This document shows positions 1 to 7,576 of a stretch of 64,000 nt of DNA, piece by piece (within the stretch, counting starts at the first letter, position 1; each line of letters begins with the position of its first letter). The position numbers and the translations under genes were made by a program. The notes below the pieces were generated by a model, which was given only the letters and a program-made list of their open reading frames with translations, was not told the origin of the DNA and did no database searches. Origin of the DNA: Algorimicrobium algoritergicola (GTDB lineage: Bacteria; Bacteroidota; Bacteroidia; Flavobacteriales; Flavobacteriaceae). The stretch is taken from NCBI RefSeq assembly GCF_008086165.1, contig NZ_VSKL01000008.1:1-64000 (forward strand), in the 5' to 3' direction.

Positions 1-90
1 ATAATAATCAGAAAGTCAAAAGTGCATACGTTTTTGCATACGATTTCAAAATAAAACAGCTCGCAAGCCCAGTGTTTGTGTTGCTGATGT

Positions 91-145
91 AGCTTAAAAC
101 GGGCTCATAACCCGAAGGTCACTGGTTCGAGTCCAGTTCCCGCTA
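91..145 (+). pseudogene. 3' fragment of a tRNA-Met(CAT) gene, probable att site
   Basis: The anticodon stem-loop (stem CGGG/CCCG around CTCATAA, anticodon CAT), the variable loop, a complete T arm (ACTGG, TTCGAGT, CCAGT) and the 3' acceptor strand TCCCGCT with discriminator A can all be read. The matching 5' acceptor strand AGCGGGA and a normal D arm are absent from the preceding 90 bases, so this cannot fold as a whole tRNA. Integrases of the tyrosine family often use the 3' half of a tRNA as target and leave such a copy at the far end of the inserted element. An integrase remnant lies just downstream. Confidence 0.7.
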
Positions 146-167
146 CTAGGCTTAGGCTAATTAAATC

Positions 168-198
168 AAAGGGTTGTGTATTCACAACCCTTTTTTTT
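168..198 (+). terminator. Intrinsic terminator after the tRNA fragment
   Basis: An 11-base stem (AAAGGGTTGTG with CACAACCCTTT) has a four-base loop and runs into eight T residues. It would end transcripts coming from the left across the tRNA fragment. Confidence 0.85.
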
Positions 199-304
199 AT
201 GACTTCAGCTTTAAGTTTTATATTGCAGGTACATGATTCAGTACATGATTTCCCTATGGAACCCAACTACAACTAACCTGATTACACGGGCGGAGTGGAT
301 ATAA

Positions 305-577
305 ACCACCGCTTTTAAAAAATCTTGGCATGTCTATTATTCCTATCCAAATCCTGAAACCGGCATGCTCGAACGGATGAAAAATGTCTATGAAATTGCC
401 AATAGATATAAAACAAAGAAGATCGACTTGCATTAGGGGATGTTATGGAATGAAACGGCAACTTACCATGAACTCGATATCCAAAGCGTATTGAACACAA
501 TCTTACATGAAAATGAATTGATTGGCCGAAGGGTGAGTAACGATTGGTTTCATCAAAAAAAACTGATAGTAATATAA
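305..577 (+). pseudogene. Decayed tyrosine-recombinase (integrase) N-terminus
   Basis: Reading from 305, the plus frame gives a peptide containing SWHVYYSYPNPETG and then MLERMKNVYEIANRYKTKK before a stop at 434. This resembles the arm-binding N-terminal domain of Bacteroidota tyrosine integrases, which typically has W-x-I/V-Y-Y-x-Y-x-N-P-x-T-G followed by a basic helix. The same frame stays open after the stop to about 577 but is not recognisable. There is no start codon and no catalytic domain with the R-H-R-Y residues. I infer a relic of the enzyme that used the neighbouring tRNA-Met site. The homology is judged by eye. Confidence 0.6.
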
Positions 578-579
578 TT

Positions 580-618
580 AAAAAGAGCCTTTGCGTTATT
601 ATAACAAAGGCTCTTTTT
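580..618. terminator. Bidirectional terminator
   Basis: A 14-base inverted repeat (AAAAAGAGCCTTTG with CAAAGGCTCTTTTT) surrounds an 11-base loop, with A and T tracts on both sides. It would end the minus-strand GreA/GreB-type gene that stops at 633 and anything reading through the integrase remnant. Confidence 0.85.
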
Positions 619-632
619 CTTGTTTTTGAAGG

Positions 633-1007
633 TTAAATATTTTCAACCGTTAAAATTTCTAATTTTCTTTCACCATCTTTAAAAGGCCAATTTATTATAT
701 CGCCTACCTGTCTGCCAACCGTGGCAACGGCAACATCACATAAAATAGATAATTTTCCTTTTTTATTGTTTGTTTTAGTGGTGGCCACAAACATATATTC
801 TTTTTCATTGTTATCCGTGTAATCTTTAATTTTTACACGTCGGTTTACTGTAACAACATCATTTGGTAAGTCTCGCCTAAGTACTTGTTTGGCCTCTCTT
901 AATTCTTGAAGTAATAATTCTTCTTCTTGTTTGGTTACTTTTTTTCTTCGGATATGATCTTTAATCATATCGTATATTCCGGTTGTTAAAATTACATTTT
1001 TTGACAT
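633..1007 (-). CDS. GreA/GreB-type transcription factor, Rnk-like, 124 aa
   Basis: The protein has a short helical N-terminal part (residues 1-45, rich in K, E and L) and a C-terminal FKBP-like beta domain of the GreA/GreB family. The region DVVTVNRRVKIKDY near residue 50 and the tail VGRQVGDIINWPF match the conserved strands of that domain. It lacks the long coiled-coil of true GreA, so it resembles Rnk and other short RNA-polymerase-secondary-channel proteins; a role in modulating polymerase is inferred from the family only. It stands alone, ends at a bidirectional terminator and starts with ATG. A second GreB-like gene lies at 28765-29271. Confidence 0.75.
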   Translation of the reverse strand: MSKNVILTTGIYDMIKDHIRRKKVTKQEEELLLQELREAKQVLRRDLPNDVVTVNRRVKIKDYTDNNEKEYMFVATTKTNNKKGKLSILCDVAVATVGRQVGDIINWPFKDGERKLEILTVENI

Positions 1008-1416
1008 AATATTTGTTTTTTTTGAATTTCCTTCTAAATACTATATTGTTGTGACTCAATCATTCAAAATAGTGCGCCGTATACCGAGCTCCTATTATGA
1101 GTGCTAATAGTCGTGTTATGAAGAAAAAAGATTAAATTTAAAAATAATAAAGAGTAGCCCTGTTCTTGAGTCGTAACAGGGATTAATTAATAAACTCTTT
1201 TGAATTTTTTAAAAAAATATCGTCATGTAAGTAAGACAATGACAGCGCAAACCCTAAAAGGCTTTTTTTTGTATATAGAAAGTACATGGCTGCCATCTGT
1301 TTAAGAATTAATGAGTTACAAAGATATTCATTATATTCAACATTAACAATATTAAAGCCTCTAAAGTGTATAATAAACAATTGTTCTGCAGATTTCCTCC
1401 AATTAACTCACCTACA
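1008..1416. other. Gene-poor stretch with a possible gene fragment
   Basis: This interval of about 410 bases holds no convincing gene. A minus-strand frame from 1380 (TTG) to 1183 encodes 65 residues with ordinary composition (for example LCNSLILKQMAAMYFLYT), and the frame stays open a few codons upstream before a stop, so it could be the tail of a lost gene. I do not recognise it. No promoter or hairpin of note was seen. Confidence 0.3.
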
Positions 1417-1971
1417 CTATGTTTTTAAATTCGCATGGTTGTTTAAATCCACGTGATTTATTAAATATTCCGAAAACCATTTTAAATCGTTCAGAACATA
1501 TTTTTCATTTTCATCGTCAAATCCGAGAATTTGATGTTTTCTTTCTTTTTTGTCAATTAAGTATAGATTTCCTTCATACGTTTCTTCGTCAATTTGTTCA
1601 GCAGTGTATTCAAAATCTAGTATATTTTTTGAATCAAAAATATATTCGCCAAAATCGTTTTTTACTTTAATTACTTTGTGGTCAAATAGTATGAAGTTGT
1701 TATTTAATTGTTTTTTGGTTCGTGTTCTTGAATAGTTATAAAATCCTGTTCCGAACAAAAATATAATGGCAGCAATTATTTTTCCGCGATATTCAGCGTT
1801 GTTTACAAGCATGAAAATAGAAATTCCGAGAGCTGCAATTATGGGAAGTATGACTAGTCCGATAAGCGTTCCGTAATCCGTTTTCGACTTCCCAATAATT
1901 ATTTTACCGTTGTCATTTGAATAAGAAATTTTGTGCCTTTTCAATTTAGATTCTAAAACTGAAGTATTCAT
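1417..1971 (-). CDS. Hypothetical two-helix membrane protein, 184 aa
   Basis: I do not recognise a named family. After about 30 polar residues there are two hydrophobic helices (about residues 35-57, GTLIGLVILPIIAALGISIF, and 64-80). A soluble C-terminal domain follows that looks like an all-beta PH-like fold of the type found in small membrane proteins of Bacteroidota (FILFDHKVIKVKNDFGEYIF). The ATG start is followed upstream by a copy of the intergenic repeat family described at 1972-2173, as for other orphan genes in this window. Function unknown. Confidence 0.6.
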   Translation of the reverse strand: MNTSVLESKLKRHKISYSNDNGKIIIGKSKTDYGTLIGLVILPIIAALGISIFMLVNNAEYRGKIIAAIIFLFGTGFYNYSRTRTKKQLNNNFILFDHKVIKVKNDFGEYIFDSKNILDFEYTAEQIDEETYEGNLYLIDKKERKHQILGFDDENEKYVLNDLKWFSEYLINHVDLNNHANLKT

Positions 1972-2173
1972 TTATTGTTGTTGGTTAAATTTGGCCTATG
2001 TTTTATTTTAGCTTGCAGGTAACGGCCTTGTGTGCGATTGTGGCGTGTTTGATCAACTAATTTAGGGGATAAATAAGGAATAGAATATTCTGAAGAAACA
2101 TCTGTAATCAGGCAATAACTAGCAATTAATTATGAGCGAAGTTATCAATAATTTTTTGCATTGTTTTATTCAT
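1972..2173. repeat. Intergenic imperfect palindromic repeat, copy R1
   Basis: The block TTTTAGCTTGCAGG followed by TAACGGCCTTGTGTGCGATT and GCGTGTTT is shared with the copy at 7408-7576 (same first 14 bases) and, less exactly, with copies at 8243, 9215, 39028 and 40491. The right part (AACTAGCAATTAATTAT) matches AACTAGCCATTAATTAT of the 7408 copy. The copy lies directly upstream of the start of the minus-strand gene ending at 1417, in the same orientation as all other copies. Confidence 0.6.
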
Positions 2174-2500
2174 TTAATGCGAAACTATCTTCAGCCCAAT
2201 AATTGAAGCAATTAATGTGGTCATGAAAAATAGTCGCCACAATGTTGCTGGTTCTTTAAAGATGTATATTCCAACCATAACCGTTCCTACAGCACCAATG
2301 CCTGTCCAAACAGCATAGGCTGTTCCAATGGGCAATTGTTGTGTTACTTTTATAAGAAGTAACATACTAATTACCAAACAAACCAGGAAACCAAGATACC
2401 AATAGGTCGATTCAATTCCTGTTGCTTCTTTTGCTTTTCCAAGACAAGCGGCAAAAGCAACTTCAAAAAGTCCAGCAATTATTAATAGTATCCAGTTCAT
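2174..2500 (-). CDS. sugE: SMR-family exporter, SugE/Gdx-like, 108 aa
   Basis: Four membrane helices fill the protein. The essential glutamate of helix 1 is present (AGLFEVAFAA), and the region LPIGTAYAVWTGIGAVG in helix 3 is the hallmark of the SugE/Gdx subfamily, whose characterised members export guanidinium, with some acting on quaternary ammonium compounds. The ending IIGLKIVSH is also typical. I place the start at the internal ATG (MNWILL), since the upstream ATG would overlap the preceding gene. It follows the ACT-domain and DJ-1-type genes closely on the same strand, so the three probably form one transcript. The substrate is inferred. No guanidine riboswitch was recognised upstream. 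Confidence 0.85.
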   Translation of the reverse strand: MNWILLIIAGLFEVAFAACLGKAKEATGIESTYWYLGFLVCLVISMLLLIKVTQQLPIGTAYAVWTGIGAVGTVMVGIYIFKEPATLWRLFFMTTLIASIIGLKIVSH

Positions 2501-2507
2501 TAATTCT

Positions 2508-2900
2508 TTATTTCGAAAATGCATTTAAAATTTCCATTGCTTTTTCTGTGTCTTTTTTATCTACAAATATATGATCGTGATAATAAGCAGCAACAACATT
2601 ACAGCTGATTCCATGTTCGGTTAAAGCCTTTGAAAATGCGGCTGTTAAACCAACAGCTTCTAAAGAAGAATGTACGGTAAGCGTAATCCAAGACGCAATA
2701 AACGAATAGTCTAAATTGAGTTGGTCTGCGATTTCCTTTTTGGTTATAAGAGTAATGCTTTCTGCTTCTTTAAAAGTCATGATGATTTGACTCAAGTTTA
2801 TTTCATCCAAATTATCTGTTTTACAAAAGACAAATTCACCAACATTGTGTTTCGGTTTCATTGATTTTAAAAGCGTTTCTAAATTTTTTTCTCCACTCAT
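2508..2900 (-). CDS. ACT-domain protein, 130 aa
   Basis: The protein looks like a stand-alone ACT-domain protein of the kind with two small regulatory folds. The second half, SSLEAVGLTAAFSKALTEHG, is the typical strand-helix start of an ACT fold, followed by NVVAAYYHDHIFV and a last helix. ACT domains usually bind small ligands such as amino acids; the ligand here is unknown. Its ATG immediately follows the stop of the DJ-1-type gene, and its stop is 7 bases before the sugE-like start, consistent with one operon. Confidence 0.75.
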   Translation of the reverse strand: MSGEKNLETLLKSMKPKHNVGEFVFCKTDNLDEINLSQIIMTFKEAESITLITKKEIADQLNLDYSFIASWITLTVHSSLEAVGLTAAFSKALTEHGISCNVVAAYYHDHIFVDKKDTEKAMEILNAFSK

Positions 2901-3722
2901 TTATTTTAAGTTTTTAGTTCGTTTTTGTAACTCCTTTAAGGTAGCCTTTCCAACACTTTGAGCAGACTGTGGGTTTTGACCTGTTACTAATCTTTGGTCG
3001 CTAACCACATGTGTAGTGAAAGGTGCAGACTTTTCGAAAATAGCACCACGTTCCGTTAATTGATCTTCTAATAAAAATGGAACGACCTCCTGAAGTTTAA
3101 CTTTAATCTCCTCTTCATTTGTGAAGGCATTTACTTTTTTACCATCTACAAGATACTTTCCGTTGCTTAGTTTAATATTTACAAGGCCAGCTGGTCCGTG
3201 ACATACGGCACTTACTACACCGTTGTTTTCATATATTTTAGCTGCTATTTCAGCAATTTCTTTGTTGTCTGCAAAATCCCACATGGCTCCATGACCTCCA
3301 GCATAATGAATGGCTACATAATCTTCTGGATTTACGTCGCTAGGTTTTTTTGTGTTTTCAATTTTGTTACGATAAGTGTCATTATCCCAAAATTTCTTAT
3401 TAATAGAGTCATTCATATCAAATGCGTCTACCGGTGCTTTTCCTCCTTTTGGACTTATAAAATCTATTTCGTAACCAGCAGCATGCAATACATCCCAAGG
3501 ATGCGAAACTTCGCCTAAATAGTAGCCCGTTTTCTCTCCTGTATTTCCTTTTTCACTATGGCTTGTAACTACAAACAATATCTTTTTTAAGGCTTTCGTT
3601 TCTGTTTTCTCTTCTACTATTACTGAAGTTTTATCTGGATTGTTTTTATTATTGCAGCCTATAAGTAGAACCATGAATAAGGATAGAAAAAGAAGCGTTT
3701 TAGTTTTTATCGTATTTGACAT
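2901..3722 (-). CDS. DJ-1/PfpI superfamily lipoprotein (Hsp31-like), 273 aa
   Basis: The N-terminus is a lipoprotein signal (LFLSLFMVLLIGCNN; lipidated Cys about residue 23). The rest is a DJ-1/PfpI or type-1 glutamine-amidotransferase-like fold. The nucleophile elbow AVCHGPAGL puts the catalytic Cys at residue 174, with a nearby HYAGGHGAMWDF. Hsp31-like members act as glyoxalase III or protein and methylglyoxal repair enzymes. Export to the envelope is unusual for them but known in Bacteroidota annotations. It heads the run DJ-1, ACT, SugE, and the Crp-type regulator gene lies next to it on the same strand. Confidence 0.85.
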   Translation of the reverse strand: MSNTIKTKTLLFLSLFMVLLIGCNNKNNPDKTSVIVEEKTETKALKKILFVVTSHSEKGNTGEKTGYYLGEVSHPWDVLHAAGYEIDFISPKGGKAPVDAFDMNDSINKKFWDNDTYRNKIENTKKPSDVNPEDYVAIHYAGGHGAMWDFADNKEIAEIAAKIYENNGVVSAVCHGPAGLVNIKLSNGKYLVDGKKVNAFTNEEEIKVKLQEVVPFLLEDQLTERGAIFEKSAPFTTHVVSDQRLVTGQNPQSAQSVGKATLKELQKRTKNLK

Positions 3723-3870
3723 ATCTAAATTTATTTTAAAATGAATTTTTAATGATTCCCGGTTTTAGACAGGTAAAAACAATTTTACCCCTTCCCATAT
3801 AGAATCTTATTTCAAGACAAAAGTCTTAAACATTCTGAAGAATCCATTTAACAAATGATAAAAACGACAT

Positions 3871-4434
3871 TTATTTTATATTAGCCCTAATTCTACTTAA
3901 ACTAACTTGGGTAATGCCTAAATAGGATGCTATGTAAGATAATTGAACCCGTTGTATAATGCTGGGATAATTTTTAAGTAGTGCTAAATACCGTTCAGTT
4001 GCGGTATTAAATTGTAAAGAAATAAGTCGCTCTTCGGATTTAATAAGTTCTAATTCTGAAAATTTACGCCCCCAATTTGCAATTTGAATGTCTTCTGAAA
4101 ATAGTTTTTGAAGTTGTTCTATTTTTAATTCGTAGAGCTCGCAATCTTCCAATAATTCTACATCTTCGTAGCCTTTTTGATTGTTAACATAGCTTTGCAT
4201 TGAAACAATAGGATCGCCTTCTGTGCCAAACCAAAACGTAATTTGATTATCATCTGAATAAGCATATGCTCTTGCTATTCCTTTTTTGATGAAATATATA
4301 CTTGTTTCAATTTTGTTTGCTTGAAATAAAATATGCCCTTTGGGAAAGGTAGTTTCAATTATTGACGCCTTTATTACGTTTTTGGATTTTGCTGTTAGCG
4401 GATATATGTTATCTATAATTTGGTTTAATTCCAT
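3871..4434 (-). CDS. Crp/Fnr-family transcriptional regulator, about 187 aa
   Basis: The N-terminal two thirds form a cyclic-nucleotide-binding-like beta barrel (FPKGHILFQANKIETSIYFIKKGIARAY begins the barrel). The C-terminus is a helix-turn-helix with IASYLGITQVSLSRIR, typical of the small Bacteroidota Crp-like proteins. An upstream TTG at 4452 is in frame, but I prefer the ATG at 4434 (MELNQIIDNIYPLT), where the family normally begins. It is on the same strand and about 150 bases upstream of the DJ-1-type gene, so control of that operon is a reasonable inference. The ligand is unknown. Confidence 0.85.
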   Translation of the reverse strand: MELNQIIDNIYPLTAKSKNVIKASIIETTFPKGHILFQANKIETSIYFIKKGIARAYAYSDDNQITFWFGTEGDPIVSMQSYVNNQKGYEDVELLEDCELYELKIEQLQKLFSEDIQIANWGRKFSELELIKSEERLISLQFNTATERYLALLKNYPSIIQRVQLSYIASYLGITQVSLSRIRANIK

Positions 4435-4612
4435 GCAGTTGTTTGTATCCAAATTTTGCTATTTCAGTTTTATTAAATACTACTATAATTCTAAAAACAC
4501 CAGTTGAATCATTTTGTTATAAAAGTAGTGTTTAATTTTAGAGTTTGCGTGTTAATTGCTATCAACCTTACACCAAGTACTGTGCTAAACGTAGTGTTAT
4601 GCCACGTTATTT

Positions 4613-5088
4613 TTAGGCTTTTACTAATTCAGCTAGATATTTTTTCGTGTATATTTCTCCAAAATTGTCAATGAGAATTGCAAAGGATAAATGTAAATTA
4701 AGTGCTATGGAAATTCCAAAAAGTACGGACTTTGGATTGAAAAATGACATTCCTAAGATAAGTACTACAATCAGAATACCATAAGTCAATTTTAGCCAAA
4801 AGAAGGCTTTTAATGCCTTTTTGGTAGCTATTTGCTCGTCTTTAAAAATTTTGATTTCATTGGTTTAAAATTTCGAATTCGTACCATCAATTTTTTGTCG
4901 GTATTTAAGATATGTAGGGAACGTAATTATCAGTTCCAAAATACCTATTACAATCATAGTAATTGGAACGTTTTTTAATTTAAAAAAAACAAAAAAAGTA
5001 AGCTAACAACCACTGAAATAACACCAATTATTCCTGTGAATAGATATAATGTTTTTTCGCTATTCAAAAATTCGTATATCCAATTTAT
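4613..5088 (-). pseudogene. Broken gene for a small multi-helix membrane protein
   Basis: Reverse-strand translation gives a coherent membrane protein in three pieces. The first is NWIYEFLNSEKTLYLFTGII and a hydrophobic helix, up to about 4981. After a frame change at an A/T run comes KLKNVPITMIVIGILELIIT and on to TNSKF. After an in-frame TAA the same frame continues with TNEIKIFKDEQIATKKALKA and two more helices to the stop at 4613. Where the ATG should be the codon is ATA. Similar four-helix proteins beginning with a short NW-x-Y/F-E-x-L segment are, as far as I recall, common hypothetical proteins in Flavobacteriaceae. One lost start, one frameshift and one nonsense codon point to real decay rather than a single sequencing error. 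Confidence 0.6.
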
Positions 5089-5138
5089 AGTTGTTAGTCT
5101 ACTTTCTATTCAATCTTATTTGCTATTAATAAAGGTCT

Positions 5139-5516
5139 TCAATACATAGTATTGCTGTTTACGGAAGCTTTTGGGATTTGTTGGATACTATCCCAGTGTT
5201 CCACTATTTTTCCCTCATTTGAAAATCGAAAAAAGTCCATTGTAATATATTCATCATTATCCGGCCAAACCTGATGTGTATGAAGAGCTACCAAATCACC
5301 TTCGGCAACACTTCTAACAAACTCAATCGATTTTACGGGAAACTCTTTTTGCATTCTTTTAAAGTACTCTATAAACGGTTGAGGACCATTCTCAACCATA
5401 GGATTGTGCTGTATATATTCGTCACCAACATACATTTCTACAGCCTTTATTGGATTTCCTTCGTAGGAAATTTTATAAAAGGCAATAGCGTTTTTTTTAT
5501 TTTGCTCTAAATCCAT
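5139..5516 (-). CDS. SnoaL-like/NTF2-fold protein, 125 aa
   Basis: The short alpha+beta cone fold is recognisable from the order helix (KKNAIAFYKISYEGNPIKAV), YVGDEYIQHNPMVENG, then FVRSVAEGDLVALHTHQVW and MDFFRFSNEGKIVEHWDSIQ. This is the standard pattern of SnoaL-like polyketide-cyclase or NTF2 proteins predicted as aldol-condensation-type enzymes. Proteins with this pattern bind small hydrophobic ligands; the real substrate is unknown. It lies downstream of the nitroreductase gene on the same strand with a 35-base gap, so both probably come from the HxlR-controlled promoter at 6259-6292. Confidence 0.8.
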   Translation of the reverse strand: MDLEQNKKNAIAFYKISYEGNPIKAVEMYVGDEYIQHNPMVENGPQPFIEYFKRMQKEFPVKSIEFVRSVAEGDLVALHTHQVWPDNDEYITMDFFRFSNEGKIVEHWDSIQQIPKASVNSNTMY

Positions 5517-5551
5517 ATTTAGTCGGTTTTCTTGCCTTTTTAGTTAGTCTA

Positions 5552-6226
5552 TTATTTCCAAGTAACAATATCGCTAATATCTCTTCGGGATTTTGCATGA
5601 GGTGGATTTTCTTTTCTATAACCGAAAGCAACCATAAACGATAAACCGTACTTGTCTGTATCTATCCCAAATTTTTCTCGTAATAAGGCTTCTGCTTTTT
5701 CTTGATGAAATCCTTCAATTGGGCAACTATCTATACCGTTTAATGCTGCAGAAGTCATCATGTTACCTAATGCAATATAAGTTTGTTTTGAAGCCCAATC
5801 AAACAATTTTTTATCCGTATCTAAATCAAAATCACGCTCTTGAAATTCTCGATAGAACTTTGTGTACATGTCAATTGCTTCCTTTGGGAGTTGTTTTACA
5901 TCTTTCATTATATGCATAATATAATCGGCATCCCATTTTGTCATTGGCGCTTTCATACTTAATCCTAAAATAAAATGACTTGCCGTATCTAGTTTTACAG
6001 GTGCTCCCCAAGCTACAGGTTTCAATAGTTCGCGTAGTTCTAGATTTTGAACTACAACAAAATGCCAAGGTTCAAATCCAAATGAACTTGGTGATAAGTT
6101 GGCGGTTTGTAGAATGAAATTTATATCAGCATCAGATAATTTTTTTGTTGAATCAAATTCCTTTGTTGCATGTCTAAATTGAAACGCATTTATAATGTCT
6201 TTTTTTAAAATATTGGGTGTATTCAT
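5552..6226 (-). CDS. Nitroreductase-family NAD(P)H-dependent oxidoreductase, 224 aa
   Basis: The sequence has the FMN-binding pattern of the NfsB/nitroreductase family: an N-terminal FRHATKEFD, ANLSPSSFGFEPWHFVVVQN, and a late ALGNMMTSAALNGIDSCPIEGF followed by GYRKENPPHAKSRR. These enzymes reduce quinones and nitro compounds with NAD(P)H as flavin homodimers in the cytoplasm. The length fits the family. The gene is divergent from an HxlR-type regulator, a common arrangement for quinone- or aldehyde-responsive reductases, and it is followed by a SnoaL-like gene. Confidence 0.9.
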   Translation of the reverse strand: MNTPNILKKDIINAFQFRHATKEFDSTKKLSDADINFILQTANLSPSSFGFEPWHFVVVQNLELRELLKPVAWGAPVKLDTASHFILGLSMKAPMTKWDADYIMHIMKDVKQLPKEAIDMYTKFYREFQERDFDLDTDKKLFDWASKQTYIALGNMMTSAALNGIDSCPIEGFHQEKAEALLREKFGIDTDKYGLSFMVAFGYRKENPPHAKSRRDISDIVTWK

Positions 6227-6258
6227 TTTGAAATTTTTTATTACTATAATTTTTATAG

Positions 6259-6292
6259 TTGCAAAAGTAAGTATAGTATTTTACCTTTGCAA
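6259..6292. promoter_or_regulatory. Overlapping divergent promoters forming a palindrome
   Basis: The 34-base segment starts TTGCAAAAGTAA and ends TTACCTTTGCAA, which is an inverted repeat around GTATAGTATT. On the plus strand the TTG and TTACCTTTG read as -33 and -7 boxes (19 bases apart) for the HxlR gene. On the minus strand the mirror image, TTG and TTACTTTTG with the same spacing, reads toward the nitroreductase. A dimeric regulator bound here would cover both promoters at once. Confidence 0.7.
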
Positions 6293-6330
6293 TAACGGTC
6301 AAAAAGGATAGTATAATTTTATCAAGCACT

Positions 6331-6666
6331 ATGTATAAATTTAAAGGAAAAGAATACCCTTGTTGCGCGAGTTTAACAATGGGAATGATAGGTGGTAAAT
6401 GGAAAACTGTAATCTTGTTTCATTTAAGGGAAGGTGCATTACGCTACAACGAGTTAAGAAAAGAAATGCCGACTGTTACTGAAAGAACTTTAAGTTTGCA
6501 ATTAAAGACTTTGGAAGAAGATGGGATAATAAAAAGAACGGTTTTCACGTCTAAACCACCACTAAAAGTGGAATATGCGCTAACTGATTTTGGAAAAACA
6601 TTAATTCCAGTAATAATGTCTATTGCAGAATGGGGCGTTTTAGCCGTTGAAAATTATTCAGAGTAA
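6331..6666 (+). CDS. HxlR-family winged-helix regulator, 111 aa
   Basis: The protein has the standard HxlR layout: CCASLTMGMIGGKWKTVILF with its Cys pair at the N-terminus, then LREGALRYNELRKEMPTVTERTLSLQLKTLEEDGII as the winged helix-turn-helix, and EYALTDFGKTLIPVIMSIAEWG at the end. Known members (HxlR, YodB, HypR) sense aldehydes, quinones or oxidants, often through an N-terminal Cys. Here Cys at residues 11 and 12 could serve. Its divergent position suggests it represses or activates the nitroreductase and SnoaL-like genes and itself. Confidence 0.9.
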   Translation: MYKFKGKEYPCCASLTMGMIGGKWKTVILFHLREGALRYNELRKEMPTVTERTLSLQLKTLEEDGIIKRTVFTSKPPLKVEYALTDFGKTLIPVIMSIAEWGVLAVENYSE

Positions 6667-6864
6667 GCATTTATTCAGGTGCATAACGCTTATTTTTTAA
6701 CTCTATGAATGGGGTTTGGCTCAATGTAGCCTAACAGCTTGTTATTAGGTGGTTTGGTAACTCCCAACCGAGTATAAAATCTGTGAGCTCTAATGGTTTT
6801 GGTTTGTAGGTAAGAGAGAATAAACTACTAATTATACATAGTACTTTGGTGGCTGTAAGTTTCT

Positions 6865-7407
6865 TTAATCGTCAAGTTCATCTCTTATTATTTGATTTTT
6901 GTTTTTCCGTTGCTTTTTAATTCGTTCAGATTTCAATTTCGCGGAATCTGAATTTTTATCAGATTTGAAGTGAATGCTTCCTTCTGAAAAAAAAGAACCT
7001 TGTTTAATCATTAATCCGTTATAAGGGCAATCCTCATGTCCGCAGTTGTGCTTTGAGTAATCTCCAAAATTTCTATGCTTAATTTTCTTTTCGGACAATA
7101 TCTTTTCTTGATTAGCTCTAATATCATCCCAAATTTGTCTTTCGTCTGCAACAGTCATTTCAATTCCTAATGTTGTTAGATCAAAATATGTTTTTGGGTC
7201 TTTTAGTTGATAGAAATTGAATGTTTTATGAAACATAGCATTTGCATAATCTCTTATTTCAATTCGGTCACGCAATTCAAGCGTTTCATTTTCACAAATC
7301 GAACGGTACATTCCTAAAGTATTGAAATCTGTATATTTTTTATGATTATCTATCAAGTGAAAATAGTCACTTTTACTTATTTGATTAAATTTCTTTCCGA
7401 TTTTCAT
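6865..7407 (-). CDS. Hypothetical basic protein with CGHxxCP motif, 180 aa
   Basis: I do not recognise a named family. The N-terminal 100 residues look helical and charged. The middle has HNCGHEDCPYNGLMIKQGSF, a short Cys/His cluster that could bind one metal, and the last 30 residues are very basic (KSERIKKQRKNKN), then acidic (DELDD). No signal peptide or membrane segment is visible. It is the last gene of a run of four orphan genes separated by related palindromic repeats. Confidence 0.6.
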   Translation of the reverse strand: MKIGKKFNQISKSDYFHLIDNHKKYTDFNTLGMYRSICENETLELRDRIEIRDYANAMFHKTFNFYQLKDPKTYFDLTTLGIEMTVADERQIWDDIRANQEKILSEKKIKHRNFGDYSKHNCGHEDCPYNGLMIKQGSFFSEGSIHFKSDKNSDSAKLKSERIKKQRKNKNQIIRDELDD

Positions 7408-7576
7408 TTTTTTTAGCTTGCAGGAAATGTGTTCGTATAAGGTTAGTTGCGTGTTTAAGCGCTTAAGTTAGCAAAAACATACCGAATAGCAAATCCGCGA
7501 GCATAGACGTTTCGGGGTTTGTAAGCAAGCTGGAACTAGCCATTAATTATAAACTTTGTTTGCAAATCGCTTTTAT
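7408..7576. repeat. Intergenic imperfect palindromic repeat, copy R2
   Basis: It begins TTTTAGCTTGCAGG like copy R1, continues TGTGTTCGTATAAGGTTAG, TTGCGTGTTTAAG, then AAGTTAGCAAAAACATACC and GAATAGCAAATCCGCGAG. The last two pieces recur in the copies at 39028 and 40491. The right part is AACTAGCCATTAATTATAAA. It fills nearly the whole gap between two minus-strand orphan genes. Confidence 0.65.

Noticed and set aside
6661-6864. Possible further palindromic repeat after the HxlR gene
   Set aside because: Only a few words (CATAACGC, GTTATTAGG) recall the family; no left and right halves could be aligned.
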